Assembly (NCBI GenBank): GCA_018894105.1
Contig: CM032126.1
Coordinates: forward strand, 10,567,001 to 10,631,000
Direction: 5' to 3'
Source: Jacaranda mimosifolia
Lineage: Eukaryota > Streptophyta > Magnoliopsida > Lamiales > Bignoniaceae
Length of the DNA stretch: 64,000 nucleotides
The notes under the pieces were generated by a model. It was not told the DNA's origin. It ran no database searches and saw only the letters and a program-made list of their open reading frames with translations. A program made the position numbers and the translations under genes. Positions 24,210-35,919 of the stretch are shown here, piece after piece (position 1 is the first letter of the stretch; each line of letters begins with the position of its first letter).

Positions 24210-25535
24210 TAAAGCAAAAACAAACAACGCATATGGACAATAATATTATTACGATAAATTAATTAACTATATATGTGAAATGCATAAAAATAGTTAATAA
24301 CTAAATTTAATAAAACACACATTAGTTTTAATAAAGTTTTGATAGAATATATCATTCATCCATCAGATAAATTATTTAATCTTTCTATCTACCTAGATCT
24401 ATTGATACAACAAAAGGACAGTAATGATAGTTTGATGTTCAATCCTCGATTATTTGTCATTTATATCAACAGATTCAGGTAGACAGAAATACTAAGGACT
24501 TCATGTGATATGAATGATAGAATTTTTTAATAGAATATTTTTTGTTCAGTTCGGTTATTAACCGATTATAGGAGTTGTTGAAGACATTAGTTTTCATTTT
24601 CTCTAGTACTCCTTCTTGTTGTTATAATAGAGAATTGAAATTATATAGTGATCTAGGTTAGGAAGAATAGTGTATTTATTATTAGATAGTTTCATTGACT
24701 TTGTATGTGGTAGGGTAAGTTTGTTGATTTGGAATGGCTAGAATTTATATATAGGATCCTAGTGTTTTTACCAAATGTAGGCTTCAAGTTTGTCGATAGC
24801 GAGTGGATACTATTAATATTATCTACAATTCAATTTGAAAGGTTGGCAACAAACTGGTAGTTGATGTTTGTTGGTGTGCTGGAAATGATGAGTACATGGA
24901 ATGCTACTAATCTCTCTAAATCAATGTCTATTATTTGCTTTTTGATCTTATGTTTTATGCAATTGGCTATATTTATTCATTTCGAATTTTGTGGAAATCT
25001 AATGGTGTTTCCGTCTTATTTGTGCTACTAGCATATTGATACAACGAATTTCTTATCTTAAGCAAATCTAGCAACTATTTATATCTTGATAAAAAAAGGA
25101 GCTATTATATATAAATATAGTGAATGGTTGGTAGATTATTAATTTCTAATTGCTCTTCAGTGGGATTCAAAATTCATTTTGAGATATCAGGCATAGAAAA
25201 GTTCCTATCATATTAATCAATATGCTAGAATATGGTGTAAGTTCAATTCCATGATTTTCCTAAGAAAAAATTATTCTTTACATATGAAGATTGCTATTAT
25301 AGTATACCTTAAGATTCAAGACATTGATATTTGGCCAAAATTATGCTACTGGCTTGAATTTTTAGGAGTAATGCATTATTATATTCCAATAATGGCATTG
25401 GTCAATCGAAAATAGAGATGTTTATATGAGATTTAGCAATAATATAAGGAGCAAAGTAGAATTTGCTTAAAAGAAACTTACGGCCATTTTCATGCAAACA
25501 ACGTCGTCTGTTTTGTTGAAGTAATTGACTTGATT
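24210..25535. other. CACTA 1 interior, no gene seen
   Basis: This is AT-rich DNA without a recognisable reading frame. It lies where a catalytic transposase gene would sit in an autonomous element. Confidence 0.4.
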
Positions 25536-25540
25536 TAAAG

Positions 25541-25871
25541 GGACCGTTTGGTTTCATTTTCACATTTTCTGCTATTTGAATTGGAACACATCATTTTTAC
25601 ACATTTTCACCTAACTTCATATTATTTTTCATTTTCAAAACGTATTCCCCAACAACCTATATATCATATCCCAATAACCTATATATTTTCTCTCTCTATT
25701 TTATTACAACTATCTCTCTCCACCTATAACCTACCAAACCCAACATAATCATTACTTTTACAGCAACCTATCAAAATACAAATTCATTTCCAACTCATTT
25801 TTACTAACTACTTTTTCAAATTTTTAAAATGATGGAAATGAAAAATGAAATGAAAATGAAACCAAATAGGC
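25541..25871. mobile_element. MITE nested in CACTA element 1 (about 330 bp)
   Basis: The left arm GGACCGTTTGGTTTCATTTT is mirrored by the right arm ending ATGAAAATGAAACCAAATAGG. The stem core TTTGGTTTCAT is perfect. Length and AT-richness fit a small hairpin-type MITE. I could not find a clean target duplication, so the superfamily is undecided (hAT and PIF/Harbinger are both possible). Confidence 0.65.
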
Positions 25872-27115
25872 TTCAAGTTAACAAAGTTAGCCCATAAGAG
25901 GCATACACTGAGGTATTGTTGGTCAGCTAAGGGGTTTTTCTCTTAGAGATTATTAAATGGGGTTCTATAAAAGATTTTATCACTATAAATTTTTTTACAA
26001 AGTTTCTTTATAACTATAACAATTCAAAATTTTTCTAACCTACGAACAAAAATATATATCACAGAATATTAATATAAGTAAACTATTCAATATCATAATC
26101 CATATTACTTTGTACATATGCAAGCACATAATAATCCAACAGCAACAAATGAAGAGGCTTTGCCCCTTCCCATAATTCCCATCTTCCAACCTAAACCGCT
26201 AATTCTAAACTCTATACTAACACATGCTTACTACTCGGAGACATAAAATTTCTGTAAGGTTAAATAAAAATTTCAATGAAGAAATTTTCATACAATTGCT
26301 TGGTATTTCATACTCACAAAGTTCTCAATAATATCTAATATTGTGTACACATACACAATGAAACAAATGAAGTTAACTATTAAAATTGCTTTAAAACTCA
26401 AATTAGAATAAGGAGGGTAAAAAAATTTATTTAGTTAGAGAAATATATAGGTGCAGAACTACTTTCAAGAATATATAAAAATATAAATTTTCAAGTCTCA
26501 AGTGTATGTGAAGCTTTGTAGAAGTCCTCCTTTGTAAGGCTTTTCAATCCTAAACTCAATTTATATATTTGAGTTTATAAAGCTTTGTAAGACTTTTCAG
26601 CTAAATCTTAAACTAAAATTATATAAATGTCAATTAAACTCAACCCTAAACTCAAATTATATATTTGAGTTTATAAGGCTTTCTAAGACTTTTTAATCCT
26701 GAACTCAAATTATATGAATATTAGTTCAACCCAATCCTAAGCTCAATTCTAAACTCAAATTATATAAATATCAAACTCAATTCAGACTCAAATTAAACCC
26801 TAAAGTGAGCCCCAATCATATGTCATTCAAACTTATATAAATTTAAAACACAAACTCAATCCCAACTCACAAAATTAACAAAAAAAATTAACATAAAGAA
26901 AAAATGACTTGACAAAACAGGCAACATAGGGCGATGATGGACTTCCAGTGGCAACTAGAACAATCCATAATACCATACATTAATATAAGAAAGTGAAGAA
27001 AAAATAAAAGAAACTAAAAACTAAAAGAATTGACTACTATGATGGGCTGCGACGAGCGGCAATGGTGTGGTGATGGAGCGTAGGAATTCAATGTAATTTA
27101 TTTAATTAATTTTTC
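25872..27115. other. CACTA 1 interior with short internal repeats, no gene seen
   Basis: Between 26520 and 26830 phrases such as AAACTCAAATTATATA and GAGTTTATAAGGCTTT recur several times with irregular spacing. No protein-coding signal was recognised. A small GC-richer patch near 27040-27090 precedes the sub-terminal repeats. Confidence 0.45.
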
Positions 27116-27522
27116 AATGGACTTCCGATGGATTTTCAATAAAAAAAACATTGGAAAATAAAATGAAATTTTTTAAAAATATATAAATATTTTAATTTTT
27201 TTATGGAAAAATGTCAAATATTCTCCGAGAAAGTGATGGCAACTAATATTTTTTATTTAAATAATTTTTTACTATTTTCCAATGACTGCAGAATGGATTG
27301 CTCCATCAGAAAGCTTTCCTTGAAGAATTTCCAACAGAAACTCTCATTGGAAATTTAGCGCCATTTTCTTGCCATATCCCTACCACTTTTTATATGAAAT
27401 TTGCATAGGATTTTCGATATGATGGCGTTATTGTTTGCGGAAAATCCTATGCAAATCTATCAAAAATTCTGATGAATTATGTCCCATCGAAAATTTCCTT
27501 CAGAAAACAATTTTTTGTGGTG

Positions 27523-27525
27523 GAC
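27523..27525 (+). repeat. CACTA element 1 target duplication, right
   Basis: GAC directly follows the GTGGTG terminus and matches 21748-21750. Confidence 0.75.
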
Positions 27526-28060
27526 ATAGTTTAGTATAATCAAGAAATTTTACTCTTCTAGTTTCTTGATGATTTTCAGCCATAAGTGCATAAATAGTCA
27601 CTTGACTACTTAGACAAGAAAAAGGTTTCTAACTTCCTCTGTATGAAAGGATTCTATTCATATATATATGCAATCTATTGAGATCAACGATAACATATCT
27701 TGTCATAATAAAGAAATCTTACCTTTCTAATTTCTTGATTTATTTTCAAGCATTAGTGTAGAGGTAGGCTCATTTGTTGGAATAATTGAATGCTTCCTTT
27801 TTTTCCCCTATATTAATAATAGAGGTGTAAACAAATTTTTAAAATTAAGAAGTTGTAAATAAAAGACACAACTACATAGCTTATCAAAGTCAGATATATT
27901 TTTATCTTTCTAATAACTTGATTCTCTTCAGTAATTGGTGCAAAATCAAGATTACTTGGTTGGTCTAAACTTGCTACAGCACCTGAAATCTTCATTTTCT
28001 TCCCCGGTATAAAGAAAATATCAAATTTAGCATTTTGATACAACATCATAGTATCTTACC
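27526..28060 (-). pseudogene. Tandem exon-intron modules of the decayed Mutator-type gene, right of the CACTA insertion
   Basis: On the minus strand three related modules can be read. Near 27960 is AVASLDQPSNLDFAPITEEN. Near 27750 is IIPTNEPTSTLMLENKSRN. Near 27600 is SSQVTIYALMAENHQETRR followed by VKFLDY. The AT-rich DNA between them also repeats: (A/G)ATCAACNNTAAC...AATCTTACC-type and CCCCTATAT...AT-rich phrases recur about every 200-240 bp and also occur at 21500-21740. This is a series of small exons copied together with their introns. Confidence 0.5.
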
Positions 28061-29590
28061 TTCCTTGTAGATTGATTCCTTCCAGCAAATGATTTAAGAA
28101 TATCCAATCTCTTTCTCAGTAAATTGACTCTGTTTCTTGCTTGGACAATCTCTTGCATTGTGATTAGATTTATGACACAATGAGCACCTCATCGCAGTCC
28201 TATTTTCCAAATCCATTTAGCTTATTCTTGTCAGCTACTATATTTTTTTTATTAGCTTTCTTTTTTTCTTTTTTATTCTTTGGTTCCTAGGCTATTTTTT
28301 ACACATTGGGGGAATCAAATTTGGCATACCATATTAGGCCACATGACATAGCTATTGAGTGTGCCCAATATGTGGCTATATGTTTCCAAAATTATCTCTT
28401 TCTTGTAACACTCATACTCATAGTCTTTAAGATTGTACCCCATATAGTAAAAACCAAAAATGGGTCCTGCACAAAGGATGCCAGTGATCTCCCAATTCAT
28501 ATAATTACATGTTTTCTCCATCATGCACTCTAAGCCTAGTGTCATAAGAATTCTCAATTTCAAAATCCATTTTTATCATTACATTAGTTAATGAACTCTT
28601 TTGGCTTCTTCTTTAACTCTTTCGAACCTTATTTATTTTTGGACATATTCTCCATTGCTCTTTTTTGTTTGATCCTTCCTCATGTGTTATCTCTTTATTA
28701 GAGTAAGTCTAAATATCTCAACTATGGACATGATGGGCTTGCTTTTAGTTCTCAAGATCAAAAAATTGAGATTTTTTGATATATTCTTTGACAATATATC
28801 AAACTTAGAGTGAGTATTGAAATGAGACCTTGACTAATGTGTTGGTGGTCTCTTCACCAATCATTCATAAACTGCCACATTTCCATCAAAATCAAGAAGT
28901 TTGGCCCTTGCAATTTTCTAAACAATTTTTTTTGTGCTAATCCTTTATGTCTAGTCTTAAAGTTTTTATAAAAATGCATCACCCAAAATCTATGTTCACA
29001 TCCAGGTAACAACTAATCTATAGTATCAATTGATGCTTTTGGTTTGTCTGACATGATGGTCTAGTAGTAATTATTCATTATTTTCAAATCTTGGACCAAT
29101 AACTCTATAAATAAACCCCATGTCTTCTTCTTTTCTTCTCTACAACCGTATATACAAATGGATACATACTATTGCTAGCATAAAACCATACAACAGTTAA
29201 AAAGATCCCGTCAGCAGAACTTTTAAAATAACATCCACCAAGACCCCACAGGCCTACAATCCACAAGAAACCCCTTTTCAAAGGTCCCCAACATATATGA
29301 AACTTTTTAAATCGTGGTTGTCTCCTACCACATTTACTTTTTATCTTTATATGTATGTTTGGCTTTATCTTCTTTATTTTCACTACATAAGATTAAAGCA
29401 TTGCATATGATTTCGTATCTCGTGCACTTTTCATTTAAAATACTTTCTTCCTTGCATTATTCATTTAACTCTTGTTAAAAAGAGTTTCATGTCTTTTTTC
29501 ATTATTGTCGTCATTAAATCAACAAGCCATTTAGAATCAGACCAAATTTTTTTCTTACATTTTTTAGTCATTCACACCTCAAGTAATAAC
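28060..29590 (-). pseudogene. Mutator-like (MuDR/MULE) transposase, broken
   Basis: The minus strand carries in order: SKWLVDLMTTIMKKDMKLF (about 29480-29550), PRFKKFHICWGPLKRGFL (about 29280-29320), GLWGLGGCYFK then SADGIFLTVVWFYASNSMYP (about 29150-29240), TIMSDKPKASIDTID then PGCEHRFWVMHFYKNFKTRH (about 28950-29070), a KSKPIMSIVEIFR region (about 28700-28780) and a CCHC zinc knuckle CSLCHKSNHNARDCP (about 28150-28195). This is the MULE transposase domain followed by the C-terminal zinc knuckle of plant MuDR-type proteins. The usual G-L-D-G-C-H motif with the first catalytic Asp reads GLGGCYF, so that acid is lost. Stops and frameshifts occur in several places. Its inverted ends were not located. 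Confidence 0.8.
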
Positions 29591-29599
29591 AAAACCTAA

Positions 29600-32143
29600 A
29601 GAAAATGCAATGATGTTTGATTTTATTTTTCTTACACATTTTTAGAAAATGTAATTTTATTTCAAATTTTAGTTATATTGTAATTTTTCAACTTAAATTT
29701 TCAAAGAACACATCCTAATTCTAAAAAGTCACATCTACTTTCAGAAATTTTCAGAAAGTATTTATTTTACATTTAAAATTAAGTAAATCAAGTAGACTTT
29801 TTCAAAATAAAATATTAGAACCTACCTTTTTTCAAAAAAAATATTGTAATTAATTAACCAAGTATAGTTTTTCCTTTTAATCCATTTATCAAAATTTCTT
29901 CTCAAAATATTTCTATTTAGAAAATGGTTTACAAAATGACATGCAATATGGAGTCAAATATTTCTATTTTTCCAAAACATTTGTTGGGATGACCATTTGC
30001 CAATATTGAAAATTTACTTATTATTCTATTCATGTTAATAATAAATGTTATTTGATATTTTCAAAAAAATAAAATAACTACATATATAAATAAAAATAAA
30101 TAAATTTTACTTACACCAAAGTTAAATGGAATATTAGTTAAGAGATATCTTGGTCTATAAAAAAAGCATGTGACAAACTACTTATTTTAATTATCAAATA
30201 ATAATCTAATGTAAGTTATTTTCATAGATAAAGTACAAAAAGATTATATATTTACTATAACAAAAAATATTTAATATTTAAAATTTTTAAATATCATGAA
30301 AATTATAACTGTAACTTCGACCTTATTAAAAAATCATAAAGAAAAGCTTTATATTTAAAAAAAATTATTTGCTTATTTATCATATCAAAGTACGTATCTA
30401 CAAATACACACACATATATATATAATTTTAAAAACATATTTAATAAAATATTCTACTCTATGTTTATTTTGTTAATTCTTTCATTTACATTTTAAATTTT
30501 ATCATTTAAATTTTTTTTGTATAATTTATAAAATTAGAGTTATCAATTCTTGATATTTTTCAACTTATTTAAATATAAATTATCCTAAAAAATAATATCT
30601 TTAATTAAAATATTCACATTGAAGGAAGATTTGCAAGGAAGGAGGAGAAGCTAGAATTTCAAAAATTCAATTAACAACATAAGAAGCTAAACATTTAATC
30701 ATTTATTCTCATGCATCATGAATGAAGTTGCTAGAAAACACACCTTTGTCTGACACTTCTTTTGTAGAAGATGTTGACTTTGACTTAAGGTGCAATCCAA
30801 ATTACACCCCTTGAACTCTTCTAGTATTCCACTCCAAAATGGATCTATACCTCCAATGGATCTTGCCAACAACTTGGCAATGGAGAGGCACCACACAAAG
30901 TAGATGAACAAATGCTCTTTCTTCAAAGGTACCCACACACCAAGTGATTTTCACAATTTGAAGAAAGATAGCTAGAGATGATCTTCAAAGTTTAGAGGAA
31001 GAATGAGGCTAGAGAGCACTTTTGGAGGGAGAAGAAGACAAGAAGAAAGGGTAATTCTGGAGCTAGAATTTTGCCAACACATAGCCAAGTGATAAAAGCA
31101 AAGGGGTAGCCACTCTAGGATATTTTTAAGCAAAATTTGGCTGCAAAAATGTGACTCACATATACATACACTTATATATCTATAATGCACAGACACTCCA
31201 TTAAATCACTTCATGCAGTGTCAGACACGTATTGGATGGACATAGCCCAGACACAGCTTCGACGTGTATCCGATACAGCAATAAAGTGTCCAAAAATTTA
31301 AATAAAAAAAATAAAATCTAACATGGTGTCAAACACGGCTAAAAGGCGTGTCTGACTCGGTCATGACATGATGGGAATTATTTTTATTTTAAAAAATTTA
31401 AGGGCTAATAAATGATTACGAAATAAAAACTAAAATGAGGTTAGTAAAAAACCTCACAATAATCATAATATCTTAATAAATTTGAATGATTAGATATACT
31501 ACCAAAAACAAAAAAATTGCAAAATAGTAAATGATAATTGGAAAGTTGGCACTGATTATATATATTAGTAAATAATTATTTTTTTTGTTCTATCACAATA
31601 ATAATTTTTATAAGTGCAGTAGTGGTAAAAATTATATTTATCACTATTGATAATTAGTGGTATATTTCTATTGATAAACAGAAATCTTTCCAAAAGTCAT
31701 AGAGATAATTATATTGCAATTATACATATGTCATTAATCATAATCATAAATAATAACAACTTAAACCATTGGTTCTTGTCACTGTCGAGTCATACAATGA
31801 CAAAATAAAAAAGTATTGCCACTTAAAATTATCATTAGAAATAAAATAAAAGTTATTTTCACCTAATATATGTTATTAGTTACAATTTTTACATAATCAC
31901 TTATTTTGTTGTGACTAATATTACCTTGTTTATATTGAAAATTTCCATTATATGAAGTCTAATACTTATTCCTTGTAGGAATCCGTCTTTTATTTGAATT
32001 TAGAAAATACTTCTTTAATCTTTAGTGTTGATTTTTTTCACATTGCTTTGATAAATGTTTTATGTTACATAAATTAAGATTATAACAAATACTTATATAT
32101 AGTTATATATATTATATGATAACCATATCGGTGTCGTGTTGTG
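29600..32143. other. AT-rich intergenic DNA with a GTGTC-rich patch, no gene seen
   Basis: 29600-30600 is AT-rich without a gene. 30620-31200 is more complex sequence with two weak minus-strand frames (79 and 74 codons) that match nothing I know. 31200-31375 is rich in GTGTC(A/C)GA/TCCGATAC words of the kind often repeated in plant genomes. 31400-32140 is AT-rich again. A stretch at 29928-30004 resembles 45719-45801 upstream of the helicase gene. Confidence 0.45.
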
Positions 32144-32159
32144 CCCTACTAACAAAAAA

Positions 32160-32290
32160 TAAGTATATTAGTGGGGGTTATTTACTGCGGGTTATTATGA
32201 ACCCCGCTAATTCTTTTATTTTGTGGGGGTTTATCAACCCCCACAAATTAATAACAAATAATGGGGTCTTTGTAGATATAGTAGTGGTTT
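32160..32290. repeat. 5' sub-terminal repeats of CACTA 2
   Basis: Short inverted motifs recur: AGTGGGGGTTATTTACTGCG, GCGGGTTATTATGAACCCCGC and GTGGGGGTTTATCAACCCCCAC. The last two are near-perfect palindromes. They match the 3' sub-terminal set and probably served as binding sites for the element's DNA-binding protein. Confidence 0.65.
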
Positions 32291-32404
32291 AAACAAGTAA
32301 AAAATTTATTTAAATTTAAAAAAAATTATTATACTTTTAATAAAATATCATACTATAATTGCAAGGGTTTATAAACCAATAAAAAATTTGATTAAAATCA
32401 GAAT

Positions 32405-32608
32405 TAAGCCAATTCAACATCCTTCCCTCTCTCATTCTCTGCTCCTCTTCACGCCCTACTCGACGATCGCCACGTTTGTCGCGCCCTAATCGACGAGCAC
32501 CGCACCAGCACCATGCCCTAATCGACGAGAAGCCATTCCCTAAATTTTTTAGTTTCCCTGGTTTCAATTTCAATTTGGCTCTTCTTCGTCATCACCTCTC
32601 TTGTTCAG
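32405..32608 (+). other. GC-rich leader exon candidate of CACTA 2
   Basis: A GC-richer patch with CCCTAATCGACGAG(C/A)A repeated near 32482 and 32515 ends at CTCTTGTTCAG|GTTAGTA, a plausible splice donor near 32609. It lies about 3.3 kb ahead of the transposase start and could be a non-coding first exon. This rests only on composition and the donor-like site. Confidence 0.3.
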
Positions 32609-32759
32609 GTTAGTAACATTTTAACCAGTTGGGTTTCGTTGTTACATTTATGGAGAAATTCTTTGCTGCAATTGTGTGCTTGAAATTGGTTTGCTAAAAT
32701 TGTTTGAGGTAATTGTTCGCTGGAATTATGGGGAAATTGTTTGCTGAAATTCTACGACA

Positions 32760-33115
32760 CTAGTAGGAATTCAGATCTCTTCACTTCAACTAGGCCCATA
32801 ATTCCAAAATTTCTACGCAAATCAAGATTGAGAAAAGGAAGTTTTCCAATAACTGACTCAAACCCATTGTCGAATCGTACTCAGCAGAATATGGAGGTAC
32901 TTATGGTAGAATGGGCTAATCTGGTATTTCATAATAAAGTGATAGACGAAACTGCCATGAAACGACTTGTTAGTAGATTAATAGATCACTTCGGAATGGC
33001 ATATACATCACACATCCTGAATCAAGTAAAGACTCTGGGTTTTCGACAAGCTAGTGCTACATCCAATTCATTAGGAATTGATGATCTTTTAACAATACCC
33101 TCGAAGAGATGGCTA
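32760..33115 (+). pseudogene. rpoC2: Plastid DNA insertion (NUPT): rpoC1-rpoC2 spacer and start of rpoC2
   Basis: From the ATG at 32891 the frame reads [20 protein letters not shown] and continues through [15 protein letters not shown] and [14 protein letters not shown] recognise this as the start of the plastid-encoded RNA polymerase beta'' subunit. About 74 codons are kept, against well over 1300 in the plastid gene. The 130 bp before the ATG, with CCAATAACTGACTCAAACCC, match the plastid spacer after rpoC1. Similarity stops near 33115 within TGGCTATGGTCCAG. A nuclear, transposon-embedded fragment of this length cannot make a functional subunit. Substitutions (for example Ala to Val and Arg to Trp near the start) show it is not recent. 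Confidence 0.85.
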
Positions 33116-34110
33116 TGGTCCAGTAGGTTCGTAAACTCGCTAGGATAAGCAGTATTATTGAACTAGAGAAAACACAAGCAATGAAACCAAAGACGGATAA
33201 AGCCCATAAACTATACAATAAATAAGCCCCCCTAGACCATACAAGGGTGCGTTGAGCCCATGCGAAGGGTTTAGTTAAGATATGCCAGGTTCCACCAAGT
33301 ATACAAATGGAACCTAACTATACATATCCTCCAATTATATCTTCTAAATCATCCACACTAACAATCCATCCTCCCCTCCAAAGGGCAATTTTAGTAAATA
33401 ACCAAATATAATACTTGGGCTAAGGGTCAAGTTGGTAATTTTTCTTCATCGATTAATATATATATAGTAATGAATATGCACATAATATGTACAATTGCAA
33501 AGTGATCAACTCTGGAAGGGTATTGGTTCCTCAAATGGATTTTCATTGGATGGGGCGTTAGTCAATATATTTGATGTCTCATTCTATGGTTCTGATTCTT
33601 CTGTTTTATGATCTGATTACCAACTCTTTGTGATGTGATCAAGCTAGTATATCAAGGATAACTCCTATACAATGATCAAAAATGATAAAATTATGTTCGA
33701 CTAATGCAAAAATTTATTGAGTAGCATGTATTATATGTTTGCCTGTGTGGATATCATAGAGCTATCTAGTTCAAAGTTGCATTACATCATTTGGCCAATC
33801 AAAGAGAGAATAAGCCATTCTAGAGCATAAAATTTTCCATCAATGATCATACATTATTTTCTTGTGATAAACCTTTGTTCACGTGGAAGAGGCTTTCTTT
33901 CGTCATTTATTTTTGACTCACTTAATGCCCATTGATGTGATGTTCTTGATGTGCTGTTCTTGACCTTCTGTGCATTAGGAATGTTTGCTATCATGAGTCA
34001 TTTGATTAAGAATTTAAGATTGTTGCATAATCTATAAAACTAGAAGAATTTAAGTATCTGCAAAAATCAGTAAGATAGAGATGTAGTACAGAATATTAGA
34101 ACACTAGGAT

Positions 34111-34141
<31 letters not shown>

Positions 34142-35919
34142 TACCTTGTTGAAGATAGCAAGGAGTGCTTAGATTTAGATTTGACCAGCGAAGAAACAGA
34201 GGATTCTTAAGGAGTTTTAAGGAAGAAATTAAGGTTGTCTTGGTGATCTAAGTGTGGGATTAAAAAAGACAACGCATGTGGATAGGCTATCCACAACCAT
34301 TGGATAATAAGTAAGACTAAAATTCAAATTTATTAATTTCAATTTTTTTTCTCATTTGGGCCAGGTTTGAAATCTTAAATGAGGGCAACGTGAAAAGTTT
34401 CACGTTTTAGTATTCTTTGAATCTCAATTTGACATGTTAAAAAATATTGTATATGTTTATGTGAAGCATATTCGTGTATACATTTGAAAAAAATATCATG
34501 TGTATGATGAATATCCACTCATTTATAATATTCAAATATAATATTTTTATAAATTAAAACATTAATATAACATTAATATATAATTGATGCAATATATATA
34601 AATTTGATAAATATGCTTGAAATTTTTAAATGTTTAAAAATTAAAATGTGTATTTTTTAATTTGTAAGCAATTAATTTAATGTTATTTTATCATATTTAG
34701 AAAATTAAGTTCATGTTTTTTTTTTATATTTATATAAGTAAATTTAATGGTTCTACCAGATCTAACCCACTGTCTTTAGATAAATTAGGTATTGGATCCA
34801 TAATTTTTTTCCTATTTATATCCAACCTAAATATGATTTGTTGTCATCTCTAAAAGTATACATTGTTTATTTTGAGTGTATAATAAATATGTATATGATA
34901 CCTAAGGTAAAAAAAAAAAATCAAGGAAAAAAAAAGGAATATGGGCTGCCAGCAATAGAAATATTCTAACCAATCAAGGAGAATGACTTGATTTTATTAC
35001 TCATGAATTAATTGACATTTTTATGAGTCTTGAATTCTTGATTAAACAAACACTACATTAATAATAGTATGTTTCCCAATTTACAGGCACAAAATGAACT
35101 TTATACCTAGAAGACAGTTTATTTCCATTTAGGGCTCCAGAAAATAGGTCAAAATTATAGTGAGTTAGAATGTAATTGTTGGCTCGAGAAGAGTTGGCTC
35201 GAGAAGAGATGAAAGCAGCCTTGTTTTGATATCATCACTTGGCCTCCACCTTACCTTAAATTTTTGTTAGTACGAGTTAAGGAAATAGTGATATATGTGT
35301 ATATAAATGGCATGAAAAGTATAAATAACCTTGAAACATACAAACTTTTGATGTGCGTGTGTATAAATTAAGAAAAGAAAAATACTATTGATAGAAGTCA
35401 AATTCCATATATTTTATTATAGATCAAGTTGAACTAAACTAAAGTGGTAGCTTGGTCGATATATAATCAGTCTCACTTTTCATAATCAAGAAATTAGGTA
35501 CATTCTTAGGGCCTTTACACCTTTATCGGACTTTTGATTAAGATCAAATATCCAAATGTAGTCTTTAACAATACATGGGACGATGGCCCACATGATATAA
35601 GAGCATACTCTCATGTTATTTAAAGTAGGGTTGCACAAATGAACAATGACTTTTGCTTTTAGGTAAATCTTCCAAGGCCCAATTTGAATTGTATGCATAG
35701 GATAATTACTAAATCTTGTTTGTGTGCAGTAACCACCAGTGTCGTTGTAATTTTCGTGAGTGAACTTCACATATCTATAAAAGAGAGGGAACCATTGTTG
35801 ATCATTGGTAAGTGTTTATGTTTGTTTATAAATTATAGGTTTATTTTATTAGTTTATATAATACATTTTATTTGTATGTTTCTTAAACTTTTTTCTTTTT
35901 TAAACATAGAGTCTTTATA
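33116..35919. other. CACTA 2 leader region, non-coding
   Basis: No gene was recognised. The sequence is AT-rich with a compound microsatellite (GT)n(GA)n at 34111-34141. It separates the plastid fragment from the transposase start and may be an intron if the GC-rich patch at 32405-32608 is a leader exon. Confidence 0.45.
34111..34141. repeat. Compound microsatellite (GT)n(GA)n
   Basis: About seven GT units pass directly into about eight GA units. This is a likely length-variable marker. Confidence 0.85.

Larger units (their letters stand above)
21751..27522 (-). mobile_element. CACTA (En/Spm) transposon 1, 5.77 kb, nested
   Basis: The left end reads CACTACCCAAAAAAAAA and the right end reads CAATTTTTTGTGGTG, which is the inverted CACCAC form of a CACTA terminus. 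The 3-bp word GAC flanks both ends. Sub-terminal regions on both sides (21780-22260 and 27120-27500) carry repeated TTTTCGACGAAAATTT and TTCC(A/G)A(C/T)-type words, the usual binding-site repeats of this superfamily. The only coding trace is an accessory (Transposase_24-like) gene on the minus strand at 22440-24206. No catalytic TNPD-type transposase is visible, so this copy is non-autonomous. It interrupts a tandem exon array: the modules at 21400-21700 and 27530-28060 are alike. Confidence 0.85.

Noticed and set aside
32741..33148. The 135-codon frame as a genuine nuclear gene
   Set aside because: Its second half is the start of plastid rpoC2 and its first half is plastid spacer read in frame. 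It is an organelle DNA insertion.
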